From Oscillospiraceae bacterium (GTDB lineage Bacteria; Bacillota; Clostridia; Oscillospirales; UBA929), in assembly GCA_031254195.1 (NCBI GenBank), contig JAIRUW010000013.1:32210-96209 (forward strand): a stretch of DNA of 64,000 nt, written 5' to 3'. The notes beneath the pieces were generated by a model. It was not told the origin of the DNA, searched no databases, and was given only the letters and a program-made list of their open reading frames with translations. The position numbers and the translations under genes were made by a program. Shown here one piece after another: positions 20,337-36,817 of this stretch. How positions within the stretch are numbered: the first letter of the stretch is position 1; each line of letters starts with the position of its first letter.

Positions 20337-21743
20337 TTACAACGGCTCTATGCCGTCTATCCGTTCCAGCGGCTTCAGCGCGGGGCCGCTGATTACTTTG
20401 CCCTCGCGATCAAAGCGGGAGCCGTGGCAGGTGCAGTCCCATGTGTTTTCGTCCTCGTTCCATTTGACCGGGCAGCCCATATGGGTGCAAACCGGTTTGA
20501 AGGGCGGAATGATATGGCTTGCGAAGTTCCCGGCGATGTCGGCCGCTGTTTTCACAAAGCTCTTAGCTTGCAGCCCAACGTCGCCCCGGTCAAGGCGGAA
20601 GGCGTCCTCGAAATCGCTGCGCCCCCTCGTAATCATGTCGCTGATGATCTCCGCCGCCGCCATGCCGGAGGTCATGCCCCACTTGTTGAAGCCCGTGGCG
20701 AGGTAAATGTTTTCTCCCGCGCTGTCGTAACGCCCGATATACGGCACCCCGTCGTGGGTCATGCAGTCCTGCGCCGACCATAGATACGCCGCCCGGCTTT
20801 CCGGGTAAAGGCGCCGCGCGTCTTTCAGCAGGCCGTCATAGTGTAGCTCTTTGCTGTCGTGGCCTGTTTTATGGTCATACGCGCCGAACAGGACCATGTC
20901 CCGTCCGTCCGTGTCCTTCTGCGGTCGGAACGAAAACCCGCCGTCGGCACAGTCAAGGTACATATCCCGCATCACCCCGGCGTCTTTCAGCGCCGCCACA
21001 TAGGAACGGTCTTGATAGATTCTGGCGAAGAGCAGGGAGTGTTTGTCAATAAAGGGGTAATGGGTGCAGGAGATAATATGCTTCGCGCGGATGTTCCCTT
21101 TGTCGGTGTAGACAATCCCCGCCTCTGCCGCCGTGGCTTTTGTGTGCGTATAGATTTTGCACCCCGCCCTGGTCAGGACGCCGCAGATATGGCTGGCGAA
21201 TCTCAAAGGGTGGAAATAGGCTTGGTTGGGGAAACGGACAGCTCCCCTGACAGCGAACGGCAACTCGGTGACGGGTTCTAGCTCCGCGTCGATTCCGAGC
21301 TGTTGCGCCGCGCGCGCTTCGTCTTCGATGGCTTCAACCTGCCTGTCATTGGTCGTATAAATCCACGCGTTACAAGGCGTGAACCCGCAGTCGATCATCT
21401 CCCGCCTGATGATCTCGCCATAATGCTGGATAGCGCTTTCGTTGGCGGCAAGGTATTGCAGGGCGCGTTCCTTGCCCAGTCCCTTGATGAGCTTCGCGTA
21501 GATCAGGCCGTGCTGCGAGGTGATCTTGGCGGTGGTACTGGCGGTGACGCCGGAACACGGCCCGTCCGCGTCGATAAGGACGATGTTCTCAACGCCTTTG
21601 CGGTATAGAAAATACGCGCATAGCAGCCCGCTCAGCCCCGCGCCGACAATAACGGCGTTTGCCTGTATATCTCCCGGCAGCGGATGGAACCCGTGCATTT
21701 TTTCAAGTTGCCAAAAGGACTGCCTTTTTACCTCTACAGTCAT
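20337..21743 (-). CDS. FAD-dependent oxidoreductase with C-terminal Rieske [2Fe-2S] domain
   Basis: [21 protein letters not shown] (FAD), C-terminal [30 protein letters not shown] Rieske CxH...CxxH. Confidence 0.93.
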   Translation of the reverse strand: MTVEVKRQSFWQLEKMHGFHPLPGDIQANAVIVGAGLSGLLCAYFLYRKGVENIVLIDADGPCSGVTASTTAKITSQHGLIYAKLIKGLGKERALQYLAANESAIQHYGEIIRREMIDCGFTPCNAWIYTTNDRQVEAIEDEARAAQQLGIDAELEPVTELPFAVRGAVRFPNQAYFHPLRFASHICGVLTRAGCKIYTHTKATAAEAGIVYTDKGNIRAKHIISCTHYPFIDKHSLLFARIYQDRSYVAALKDAGVMRDMYLDCADGGFSFRPQKDTDGRDMVLFGAYDHKTGHDSKELHYDGLLKDARRLYPESRAAYLWSAQDCMTHDGVPYIGRYDSAGENIYLATGFNKWGMTSGMAAAEIISDMITRGRSDFEDAFRLDRGDVGLQAKSFVKTAADIAGNFASHIIPPFKPVCTHMGCPVKWNEDENTWDCTCHGSRFDREGKVISGPALKPLERIDGIEPL

Positions 21744-21831
21744 TTTGCATCCCTCCCGGCGATAGCATTTGCCAAAACCTGATACCCTATCCCCGGCCCG
21801 CCGCATATACTGCCAGGGGGGGGATGCGGTG

Positions 21832-22389
21832 ATGTCCGGGATATGGGAAGGCGCGGTGTTGGCGTTAGCCTGCTCGATTGACGCGTTCGCGGTCAGCTTT
21901 GCTTACGGCGGCAAACGGATACATATACCCTTGCCGTCAGCGCTGGTGGTCGCGTTGACCTGCACCGCGTTCCTGAGCGTATCGCTCTGGCTGGGCGCTG
22001 GAATACGGCAGTTTCTGCCCCCGTGGCTGACCTCCGGCGTCAGCTTCGGCGTCCTGTTTCTGTTGGGTGTGGTCAAGCTGTGGGAAAGCATGAAAAACAG
22101 GCCGCCAGATCATAAAAAGGCGGACAAAAACGGGGATATGGTCATATCCCCGTTTGAAGCGGCATTATTGGCCGTTGGCCTTTCGATGGACGGCCTTGCG
22201 GCTGGGTTTGGCGCGGGCGTCGGAAACGTGAATGCCGTGGTCATGGCCGTTGCGTCAGCCGCCTTGGGCACGGCCGCCGTCACAGGCGGCTGCCGCTTAG
22301 GCGCGAAACTGTCACGGGCGCTGGCATGGAACCTTTCGTGGGTCAGCGGCGCAATATTGATTGCTTTGGCGGTTTGGAAGCTGCTTTGA
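21832..22389 (+). CDS. YtaF/MntP-like membrane protein with EF-hand-like linker
   Basis: [16 protein letters not shown] ... [35 protein letters not shown]; six TM segments. Confidence 0.8.
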   Translation: MSGIWEGAVLALACSIDAFAVSFAYGGKRIHIPLPSALVVALTCTAFLSVSLWLGAGIRQFLPPWLTSGVSFGVLFLLGVVKLWESMKNRPPDHKKADKNGDMVISPFEAALLAVGLSMDGLAAGFGAGVGNVNAVVMAVASAALGTAAVTGGCRLGAKLSRALAWNLSWVSGAILIALAVWKLL

Positions 22390-24285
22390 TTACCTTTTCC
22401 GCTTCATCAAAACGATGACCAGTGCTACAATCGCGGCCAAAACGGCCACGGAGCCTACAATGATGAGGATGAGAACGCCGTCAACGGCGAATATAGCGCC
22501 GCTCTCTTCCTCTCCGCCATTCTGCGAAGGAGAAGGCGTTGCTTCACTGCTGGGAGATGGCTCAACTCCCTTATCCGGCGGTGAGGCAGGGACGCCGGTA
22601 CTCTCGCCGCCCGTTTGGTTTTTGATGTCGTTATAGTCGCCCGCGAGGAAACCTTCGGGATCCATCACGGCGTAGAAAGCGAGCTTAGGGCCTCCGGTTT
22701 CATTGAAGAGGAGGGGGCTTCCGGCGCTGCGCCAGCTTGTGGGGTCGTCGATGCCCCATATGCTGACGCGGGCGATATGGTCTGAATAGTCTTTATAGAT
22801 TTTGAAGAGCTGCGCGTAAAGTGTAGCCTGCTTCATCTCCTCCGCCTCGTCCAGCTCCTTATACCGTGACCAGCTCCCCGCCGGGATGTCCAGCTCGCTG
22901 ACGGAAATCTCCGCGCCGGTCCTGATCCAGCGGCGGATGGTGTCCTCCACATCCTGCGGGTTTAGGGCGTCTGTCCAATAGTGCGCCTGCATTCCAAGCC
23001 CCTCGACCAGCAATCTGTCCGGTTCTGTGTTGCGGGGGTCGGCCTTCCATTTTTCGTTGAGGTCTTCGGCCATCAGGGCGATGGCTTCCCGCTTGCCCAT
23101 GTATTCCTCGTTATAATCGTTGAAGTAGAGGATGGCGTTGGGGTCGGCAAGGCGGGTGAAAACGAAGGCGTCATAGATATAATCCGCGCCGCTTTCCCCG
23201 GCGGCCATGTCTGCGCCATTGGCATAGGCGCCGTACCAAGCCGCACTCTCGGCGCTGCTGCCGCCTTTGCGCAGCGCGTCACGCCAGTCGGACGGTACAG
23301 AGCCGGTGCTGGCGGTAAACGCCTCGTTGACGACGTCCCAAGAGATGACCCGCCCGGCGTAATGCCCGGCCACCGTGTTGATGAACTCCTCCAGATTGGC
23401 CCGGGCCTCGTCACGGGTCAATACCGTCCCGTCAGGGTTTTTGTTCAGCCACGGCGCCGACTGGGCGTGCCAGACAAGCGTGTGCCCATGTACAGGGATA
23501 CCGGCCCCGGCGAGGGTTTCGATAAAGCTATCGGCGCTGGAGAACTGGTAATCCCCTTTACTTTTGCCGCCGAGCGCGTCGGGCTTCATGGCATTGCCCG
23601 CCGTCATGGCGTTGAAGTGCCGCTGTACCAGCTCAAAGCGCTGACCGGTGAGGTCCTGGCGGCTGAAAGCGGAGCCGATGAGGAAATGGTCCTTATAGAT
23701 TTCATGCAGAGAGGGGAGTTGAATGCTGGCAAGCATCCCGCCGCCCGAAGGCGCAAAGAAGGAAATATCATCGATGTAAAATTCCGCGTCGGGCGTGTCG
23801 TTTTCGATATAGATCGTGATATACTCCGCGTTGGGGTAAATGAACCGCCCCTGCAACTCCGTCCACCCGTCGGATGTAGAGACCGTCTTCACATCCAGAT
23901 TGTAATATTCCGCCCCGTCGCCCTCCCCGATTTGCGTGGACAGGCGGAAATCTGAGCTGCCCGACAGGGGCAGCACCCAGGCCGTCACGGTATACAGCAC
24001 ATCCGGCTCGGCATAGAATGTCACGTTGAGCGATGGGCCGTGCCACGATTGCGAACGGTCGGTGACAAAGAGCGACCTCGTGCCGCTATACGCCTCGTCG
24101 CTGGTCACGGTGAGCGTCTCTACCCCGCCGTGGCCCTCAAAGCCCTGCCGTGTGCCATTTTCAAAGTCGATGACCCGCATTTCGGGAGCCGCCTCCACGA
24201 TAAACACGGGCTGAGCGGACAAAAGCACAACCAAAATCGCCAGGATAAAGGACAAACGCCTCCTCGCGCGAGCGGATCGAGCCAT
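22390..24285 (-). CDS. GH10 endo-1,4-beta-xylanase with N-terminal CBM22-like module and C-terminal TM anchor
   Basis: HGHTLVWHAQSAPWLN, ISWDVVNEAF (acid/base Glu), ISVSELDIPA (nucleophile Glu), C-terminal hydrophobic helix + KRKR. Confidence 0.93.
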   Translation of the reverse strand: MARSARARRRLSFILAILVVLLSAQPVFIVEAAPEMRVIDFENGTRQGFEGHGGVETLTVTSDEAYSGTRSLFVTDRSQSWHGPSLNVTFYAEPDVLYTVTAWVLPLSGSSDFRLSTQIGEGDGAEYYNLDVKTVSTSDGWTELQGRFIYPNAEYITIYIENDTPDAEFYIDDISFFAPSGGGMLASIQLPSLHEIYKDHFLIGSAFSRQDLTGQRFELVQRHFNAMTAGNAMKPDALGGKSKGDYQFSSADSFIETLAGAGIPVHGHTLVWHAQSAPWLNKNPDGTVLTRDEARANLEEFINTVAGHYAGRVISWDVVNEAFTASTGSVPSDWRDALRKGGSSAESAAWYGAYANGADMAAGESGADYIYDAFVFTRLADPNAILYFNDYNEEYMGKREAIALMAEDLNEKWKADPRNTEPDRLLVEGLGMQAHYWTDALNPQDVEDTIRRWIRTGAEISVSELDIPAGSWSRYKELDEAEEMKQATLYAQLFKIYKDYSDHIARVSIWGIDDPTSWRSAGSPLLFNETGGPKLAFYAVMDPEGFLAGDYNDIKNQTGGESTGVPASPPDKGVEPSPSSEATPSPSQNGGEEESGAIFAVDGVLILIIVGSVAVLAAIVALVIVLMKRKR

Positions 24286-24419
24286 ATGTGGTGTTCCCCT
24301 TTCTATGATAGCCGTCCCCACTAAAATACCATAACGCAAGGGGTCCTGTCAACAGCAGAAGCCACACGAAATCATAACTAATCGAAGCCTGTCGGCATAT
24401 ACCGGCGTGTTTTCCGTAC

Positions 24420-24449
24420 TTGACAAACCCATATCATAAGGTATATGAT
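24420..24449 (+). promoter_or_regulatory. Sigma-70-type promoter upstream of SLH protein
   Basis: TTGACA (24420-24425) - 18 bp - TATGAT (24444-24449). Confidence 0.6.
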
Positions 24450-24480
24450 TATGTAAAATAACAAGAAATGGGGAATAAAA

Positions 24481-25779
24481 ATGAAAAAAAGATTAGCCTC
24501 TTTCACGCTTATCTTCGCCATGCTGGTAATTTTTGCCTCCCCCGCAGCGCTTGCCGCGTCCTCTCTCAGCTTTGACGGTAATAAAAGCGGTGGTGAATTT
24601 ACTTCGATCACGACTCTGATTCTAAACATCAACCAGCGGTACACCACCGTGTACGACGCCGATTTTACAGGATTTTCAGTCACGCTGGGCGGCAAGAGCG
24701 TTAGCACAAGACCAATATATTTGAGCGGCACCTTTGATACATATACCAACAGCACTACCATTTATCTCCCGTTAAACAACACCCTGACGGAAAAGGGGAT
24801 TTATACATTCAACATCACTTTTAAGGGAATAAAGCTGACCACAACCGTAGCTATCGGGCCTGACAAGGTTCCCACCGGCAGCGATTTCAGCCAGCTGAGA
24901 TGCAGTACAGACGACCTTGAAACCAACATAGCCGGATTGGTCGCCCATTTCAACGGCAGGTGCGCCCGTCCGAGCATCCCCCTGTTTACGGACTTTAAGG
25001 CCGAAAAGGACGGCTCGCCAATCCAAGTCAGCTATTATGTCAGCACCATGGATCCTGTCCTCACAAGCAACAGCACCCTGGTCAGCATCATCTTCACTAC
25101 ACCCATAACGGATCGCGGAACCTATAAATTCTCCATAAAGTTCGATGGCGTCGAGCGGTCTGTGTCGATGCGGCTGGGAGGGGAAGACCCTATAGATGAA
25201 GTGGAAGAGGTAGCGGTTTTGCCCCCGCTCCTGCCACTCGACCTCTCCACCGCCGACGGCTGGGCGCATGACCACATCGAAAGCGCCCATAGCAAACGCT
25301 TCCTCCCGCCCGAGATACAGGGCGCTTACACTGCCAATGTCACCCGTAAGGAGTTCGTCTACCTCGCCATGAGCTGGCTCAATTACGTAACAGAAATGAG
25401 CAACGAACAACTGGTGGCACAATACGCCACATTCCCCAACAGGACATTCAATGACACGTCAGACCCCATCATCCTCGCGGCGGGCAAACTGGACATCACC
25501 GCCGGCAACCCTGACGGCAGCTTCGGCGCTAACACCACGTTCAACCGCCAGCAGGCGGCGATGATGCTGACAAAGGTGCTGATCATACTGGGCGATAACA
25601 CCGACAACGCCCCGAATTTTGGGTTCGCGGACATTGACACCGCCGACAGCTGGGCGCGGAACGCCATCAATTATGTAGGCAGTTACGACATCATGACCGG
25701 CAAGACCGGCGGGCGCTTTGCCCCGCACGATACCTTCACGCGGCAGGAGAGCATCATCGTCTTCAATAAAATGGGATAA
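24481..25779 (+). CDS. SLH-domain surface protein (paralogue 1)
   Basis: Signal peptide; C-terminal SLH-type repeats (FGFADIDTADSWARNAINYVGSYDIMTGKTGGRFAPHDTFTRQESIIVFNKMG). Confidence 0.88.
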   Translation: MKKRLASFTLIFAMLVIFASPAALAASSLSFDGNKSGGEFTSITTLILNINQRYTTVYDADFTGFSVTLGGKSVSTRPIYLSGTFDTYTNSTTIYLPLNNTLTEKGIYTFNITFKGIKLTTTVAIGPDKVPTGSDFSQLRCSTDDLETNIAGLVAHFNGRCARPSIPLFTDFKAEKDGSPIQVSYYVSTMDPVLTSNSTLVSIIFTTPITDRGTYKFSIKFDGVERSVSMRLGGEDPIDEVEEVAVLPPLLPLDLSTADGWAHDHIESAHSKRFLPPEIQGAYTANVTRKEFVYLAMSWLNYVTEMSNEQLVAQYATFPNRTFNDTSDPIILAAGKLDITAGNPDGSFGANTTFNRQQAAMMLTKVLIILGDNTDNAPNFGFADIDTADSWARNAINYVGSYDIMTGKTGGRFAPHDTFTRQESIIVFNKMG

Positions 25780-25833
25780 TAAATATAGAATACGCCCCGC
25801 CGCGCCAAGCATAGGCGCGGCGGGGCTGCTTAT

Positions 25834-26577
25834 CTACACATACCGGATTTCGATGCCGCCGAAGGAGACGTTTCCGGTGACCGTCAGCTGGGGAGCGTCC
25901 TCCGCTGGGGAGGCGCGGCCGTTATGATTTACCCCGCCCAACGCGCAGCTTATGTCGTCTATGACGCGCCAATGCCTAGGGACGGTAATCTCAATTGACC
26001 CGAATTGGCAGTCGCAGACGACCGTCGCGCCGTCCGGGCTGAGCTGCGCCTGGTCAAAGAAGGCCTCCAATGAGCCAAACTTGCAGATAAGCCGCGCGGT
26101 TTCCAAGCTGTCGGCGTGGATATAACGGCTGGCGGCCCCAAAAGTTACATCAATAACTGGGTTGTTGTCGCCGCCGCTGTCTTCGACCTGTGCGCCGGAC
26201 TGCGTGAAAGAGCGGCTGTGCCGTCCGCCTCCCGAGACCTTCACGCGCTTCCATTTTCGCGGGAACAGGACGGCTAGGCCGCACGACGCCAGCACCGCCG
26301 CGATAATCAGCATCCAAGGGGATATATAGGGCCAGTCAAGCGTGCCCCGGAAGGTGATGTACAATACGGCAAGGGGGATGGGAAGCGGCGCGAAAGACAA
26401 ATGCGCGAGGCACTGTACGAAGAATGTCACCGCCAGCGCCGCCACAATGAGGCTGCCAAGCCCGAGGTCCACGAACTCGTTGAACTGGTTGGCGATGATA
26501 AACGCCGCGGCGAGCAGCAGTAAAGTGCCCCATATCCATTTGGAAAGTTTGAACTGAAAGTTCCCAGCGATCTTCAT
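25834..26577 (-). CDS. LiaF-like membrane protein
   Basis: N-terminal TM helices; C-terminal beta repeat VVCDCQFGSIEITVPRHWRV...LTVTGNVSFGGIEIRYV typical of LiaF C-terminal domain. Confidence 0.8.
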   Translation of the reverse strand: MKIAGNFQFKLSKWIWGTLLLLAAAFIIANQFNEFVDLGLGSLIVAALAVTFFVQCLAHLSFAPLPIPLAVLYITFRGTLDWPYISPWMLIIAAVLASCGLAVLFPRKWKRVKVSGGGRHSRSFTQSGAQVEDSGGDNNPVIDVTFGAASRYIHADSLETARLICKFGSLEAFFDQAQLSPDGATVVCDCQFGSIEITVPRHWRVIDDISCALGGVNHNGRASPAEDAPQLTVTGNVSFGGIEIRYV

Positions 26578-26579
26578 AG

Positions 26580-27029
26580 CTATACACTCCTGTCATTCAT
26601 TTTATCTTTGAGGGCTTTGTAATAGTGCCGTGATATATAGATATGCTTGTGGGTGCCCGAGAACCTGACCTTGCTGGACGACGCTAGGTTGCGGTCGATG
26701 GCGTAAATGCGCGATGTGTTGATAATGGCGCCCTTGGCCGCCCGGATGAAAGCGCGGGGCAGAATGTCTGCCAGCTCATACAGCCTGCGCTTGACCCGAA
26801 AGGCGTCGTTTGCCGTATGCGCGTACACCTGCTCGCCGTCCGTCTCAAAAAACAGAATCTCCTCGAAGGGGAGGTAAAACTCCTGCGACCCTTTATAGAA
26901 AATGAGCTTCGGCGCGGACAGGCCGAGGATATATGCCTGGAGCTTCTGCACGGTGTCATCCACGCGGCCGCAGCGGATGACCACCTCGTCCTCCGGCAGC
27001 CCGTCGGACACCTCGATTCGCAGCTTCAC
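26580..27029 (-). CDS. LytTR DNA-binding domain transcriptional regulator
   Basis: EILFFETDGEQVYAHTANDAFRVKRRLYELADILP-RAFIRAAKGAIINTSRIYAI; GTG start at 27029 after GGAGGTGAT. Confidence 0.9.
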   Translation of the reverse strand: MKLRIEVSDGLPEDEVVIRCGRVDDTVQKLQAYILGLSAPKLIFYKGSQEFYLPFEEILFFETDGEQVYAHTANDAFRVKRRLYELADILPRAFIRAAKGAIINTSRIYAIDRNLASSSKVRFSGTHKHIYISRHYYKALKDKMNDRSV

Positions 27030-27160
27030 ACAAACATCACCTCCATCACCCGTCCGCATTATATCAGCCGGAGCGGGCGGATACAAGGGGGAAACGGCAA
27101 CAGGTGCGCACAAGCCGGTAAGCGGTCATAAAACGGGGGTATTGTGACGTTTCATGCAAA

Positions 27161-27184
27161 AATCCCGCCTACTCAGGCGGGATT
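27161..27184. terminator. Strong hairpin (10-bp perfect stem)
   Basis: AATCCCGCCT actc AGGCGGGATT. Confidence 0.6.
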
Positions 27185-27516
27185 CATCTTATATGACGCA
27201 ACAAGCAAAACTTGACAACGCCTTACCATCGAATGCGATACGGATTTCTACAGCCGAGGAGCTTGCCGCAAGTGGTCTCGCCGGCACCGCAAGCAATCTG
27301 TAAGCTCATCAGCAAAAAAACCTTGCATTTTGTCGTAAGCCTTGATAAAATGATTGCGAGAACAAAATAGTGGCAGCCGGGGAAGTGCTGAGAACACTCC
27401 CCCGGACCTATGCAGGATGAGTAAGCATCCCACACAGCAGCGTTTAGACTGCGCCATCCCCTATTATATCCCGTTTTTGTTATTCGGGCAAGGGGTATGT
27501 TGTGCTTGACGATAAC

Positions 27517-27551
27517 GCGACGTTGGGAAAATCTCCCTGCGTCGCTTTTTT
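27517..27551 (+). terminator. Rho-independent-terminator-like hairpin in SLH leader
   Basis: GCGACGttGGGAaaatcTCCCtgCGTCGC followed by T6. Confidence 0.65.
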
Positions 27552-27637
27552 GTTCTCGGCAGCGGCACTCTCGGGGGGCGTAAGCCCTCCGGGGGTAGCT
27601 AAGCCGGGAATCAAAATAAACAAGGAGGTCACCCCAA

Positions 27638-29038
27638 ATGAAAACCATGAAAAGACTACTCGCCGTTGTATTGTGCATTGCCATGATAGCGGTAACAGGA
27701 ATCCCGGCGTTAGCGGTCACAAACGAGCAGCCAAATGGCGACGGCTTCACCGCCTACAATCTGCATTGGGATAACCCGCAAGCGGGGCTTGCCAGCTTCT
27801 ATATTCAATCACAGGATCATCCATATGCTATTGAGTTGTTCAAGGACGGCAAATCTATCGGGAATATAATAAGAGAGCGTCAAGAAGGAAATCGCATTTT
27901 TGTAAACTTTTCCCCCTTTATGACCGAACCGGGCGCATATCATTTTACGGTTACTTGTATGACATGGGTAACATCGCCATATGGTTTGGAGATTGGCCAC
28001 CCGCAAAACGGTCAAGTCCGCACGAGTGAGGTCTTTAATCTTGGCGCTACGACGCTCGGCGCATTGGGTGACCCGGCCAATCTTCGGATAGCAGTAGATG
28101 GTACGGTGGTAACGTGTACATGGGATATACCCGCTGGATGGACTGCCGGACGTGATTCGTTCGCCGTTGGATTCACCGGCAGGAATTTGGAAGACCTCGG
28201 TTTAGGTTATCAAGAATGGGGAATCTCCGCAAATGTCAGCGAAGCCCGTTATGTTACAGACTTGCGAAACTTCCCCTCATCACCACATGGGGCAAATTCA
28301 GAAGCAACAATCGTGTACTATTTCGCAGTACAGGCCGTGAGCGGCAATACAGCCGTGGTGGCATCCAGCAATTCGGTTCTCAGTCCCACCGTATATAACT
28401 CGCGGACGGGTGAGATTATCCCGAACACCCAAGCCAATCAAGGCGACACAACACCCGCCACCCCCAACCTCGACAGCGCATCCTCATGGGCGCGTGAGGG
28501 CATCACGGCGGCCATCGGCAAGGGTTTCGTCCCAGCGGACATTCAAGGCAACTACACCAACGTCATCACCCGCGCCGAATTCTGCCGCCTCGCTGTCAGG
28601 TGGCTGGAGGTGCGGCTGGATAAGACCATAGACGCGATCGTGGCGGAGCATGGGATAGCGGAAAGGATGGGGCATACCTTCTCCGACACGACGAATACCA
28701 ATATACTCGCGGCATACCGTTTGGGCGTTACGGGCGGGGAGGTAGCGCCCACCGACGCCGCCCCCGGACGGTTTAATCCAAGCGGGCAGTTCAACCGTGA
28801 GCAGGCCGCGACGATGATACTGAACACCGTCAAGGTAGCGGGGATGGACGTGAGCAATACCGCTTCGGCGGGGTTCAACGACATCGGTACCGCCTCAAGC
28901 TGGGCGGTGAACGCGATCAACTACGTAAGGAACGCGGGAATCATGAGCGGCACAGGCACAGCGGACAACCCGCTGTTCAGCCCGCAGAGGGCGTATACAC
29001 GGCAGGAGAGCATTGTGACGTTCAATAATATCGGATAA
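27638..29038 (+). CDS. SLH-domain surface protein (paralogue 2)
   Basis: Signal peptide; C-terminal SLH repeats (AGFNDIGTASSWAVNAINYVRNAGIMSG...FSPQRAYTRQESIVTFNNIG). Confidence 0.88.
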   Translation: MKTMKRLLAVVLCIAMIAVTGIPALAVTNEQPNGDGFTAYNLHWDNPQAGLASFYIQSQDHPYAIELFKDGKSIGNIIRERQEGNRIFVNFSPFMTEPGAYHFTVTCMTWVTSPYGLEIGHPQNGQVRTSEVFNLGATTLGALGDPANLRIAVDGTVVTCTWDIPAGWTAGRDSFAVGFTGRNLEDLGLGYQEWGISANVSEARYVTDLRNFPSSPHGANSEATIVYYFAVQAVSGNTAVVASSNSVLSPTVYNSRTGEIIPNTQANQGDTTPATPNLDSASSWAREGITAAIGKGFVPADIQGNYTNVITRAEFCRLAVRWLEVRLDKTIDAIVAEHGIAERMGHTFSDTTNTNILAAYRLGVTGGEVAPTDAAPGRFNPSGQFNREQAATMILNTVKVAGMDVSNTASAGFNDIGTASSWAVNAINYVRNAGIMSGTGTADNPLFSPQRAYTRQESIVTFNNIG

Positions 29039-29223
29039 GTGTGTGGGCGGCCTTTGGCCGTCCGCAAAATCCCCCTGTCATTGCGATGACATCCCCCTTT
29101 CACTAAAGGGGGATGGACGAAAGAATAGCGCGTTCCAAGCCCTCCCTCTTTCACAAAAGAGGGATACCGCCCACAGGCGGAGGGAGATTTTCTTTGTAGG
29201 GGCGGCCTTTGTGTCCGTCCGTA

Positions 29224-29271
29224 AAAACCCCCGCCGGAGCCAAGCGTACGCCAGGCTTCGGCGGGGGTTTT
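29224..29271 (+). terminator. Strong terminator hairpin upstream of rpoB promoter
   Basis: AAAACCCCCGCCGgAGCC...GGCTtCGGCGGGGGTTTT. Confidence 0.85.
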
Positions 29272-29311
29272 ACCATGCGAAAAGTAACGTGAAAACCTTG
29301 CGAAAAAATCC

Positions 29312-29340
29312 TTGACAATAGAGGAAAACTTTTATATAAT
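29312..29340 (+). promoter_or_regulatory. Perfect-consensus promoter for rpoBC
   Basis: TTGACA (29312-29317) - exactly 17 bp - TATAAT (29335-29340). Confidence 0.85.
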
Positions 29341-29487
29341 ACAAATTCGTGGCGCTATACTTGTTGTAAGGACAGGCTGAAGCGCAACAAACCCCGTATA
29401 CACGATACCATAAAACTTGTAAAAGCGCAACAGGCTGTCGAAAGAATCAATACGCAGGTCCACGCGTGTCATAATGAAGAAGGGAAG

Positions 29488-33189
<3,702 letters not shown>

Positions 33190-33192
33190 ATT

Positions 33193-36756
<3,564 letters not shown>

Positions 36757-36767
36757 GGCTTAGGCAA

Positions 36768-36806
36768 GAAAAAGAGTGCTGGCGGAACCGCCGGCACTCT
36801 TTTTGT
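36768..36806. terminator. Terminator after rpoC (convergent, likely bidirectional)
   Basis: AAAAAGAGTGCTGGCGGaaccGCCGGCACTCTTTTT. Confidence 0.9.
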
Positions 36807-36817
36807 GTTTCGTCGGG

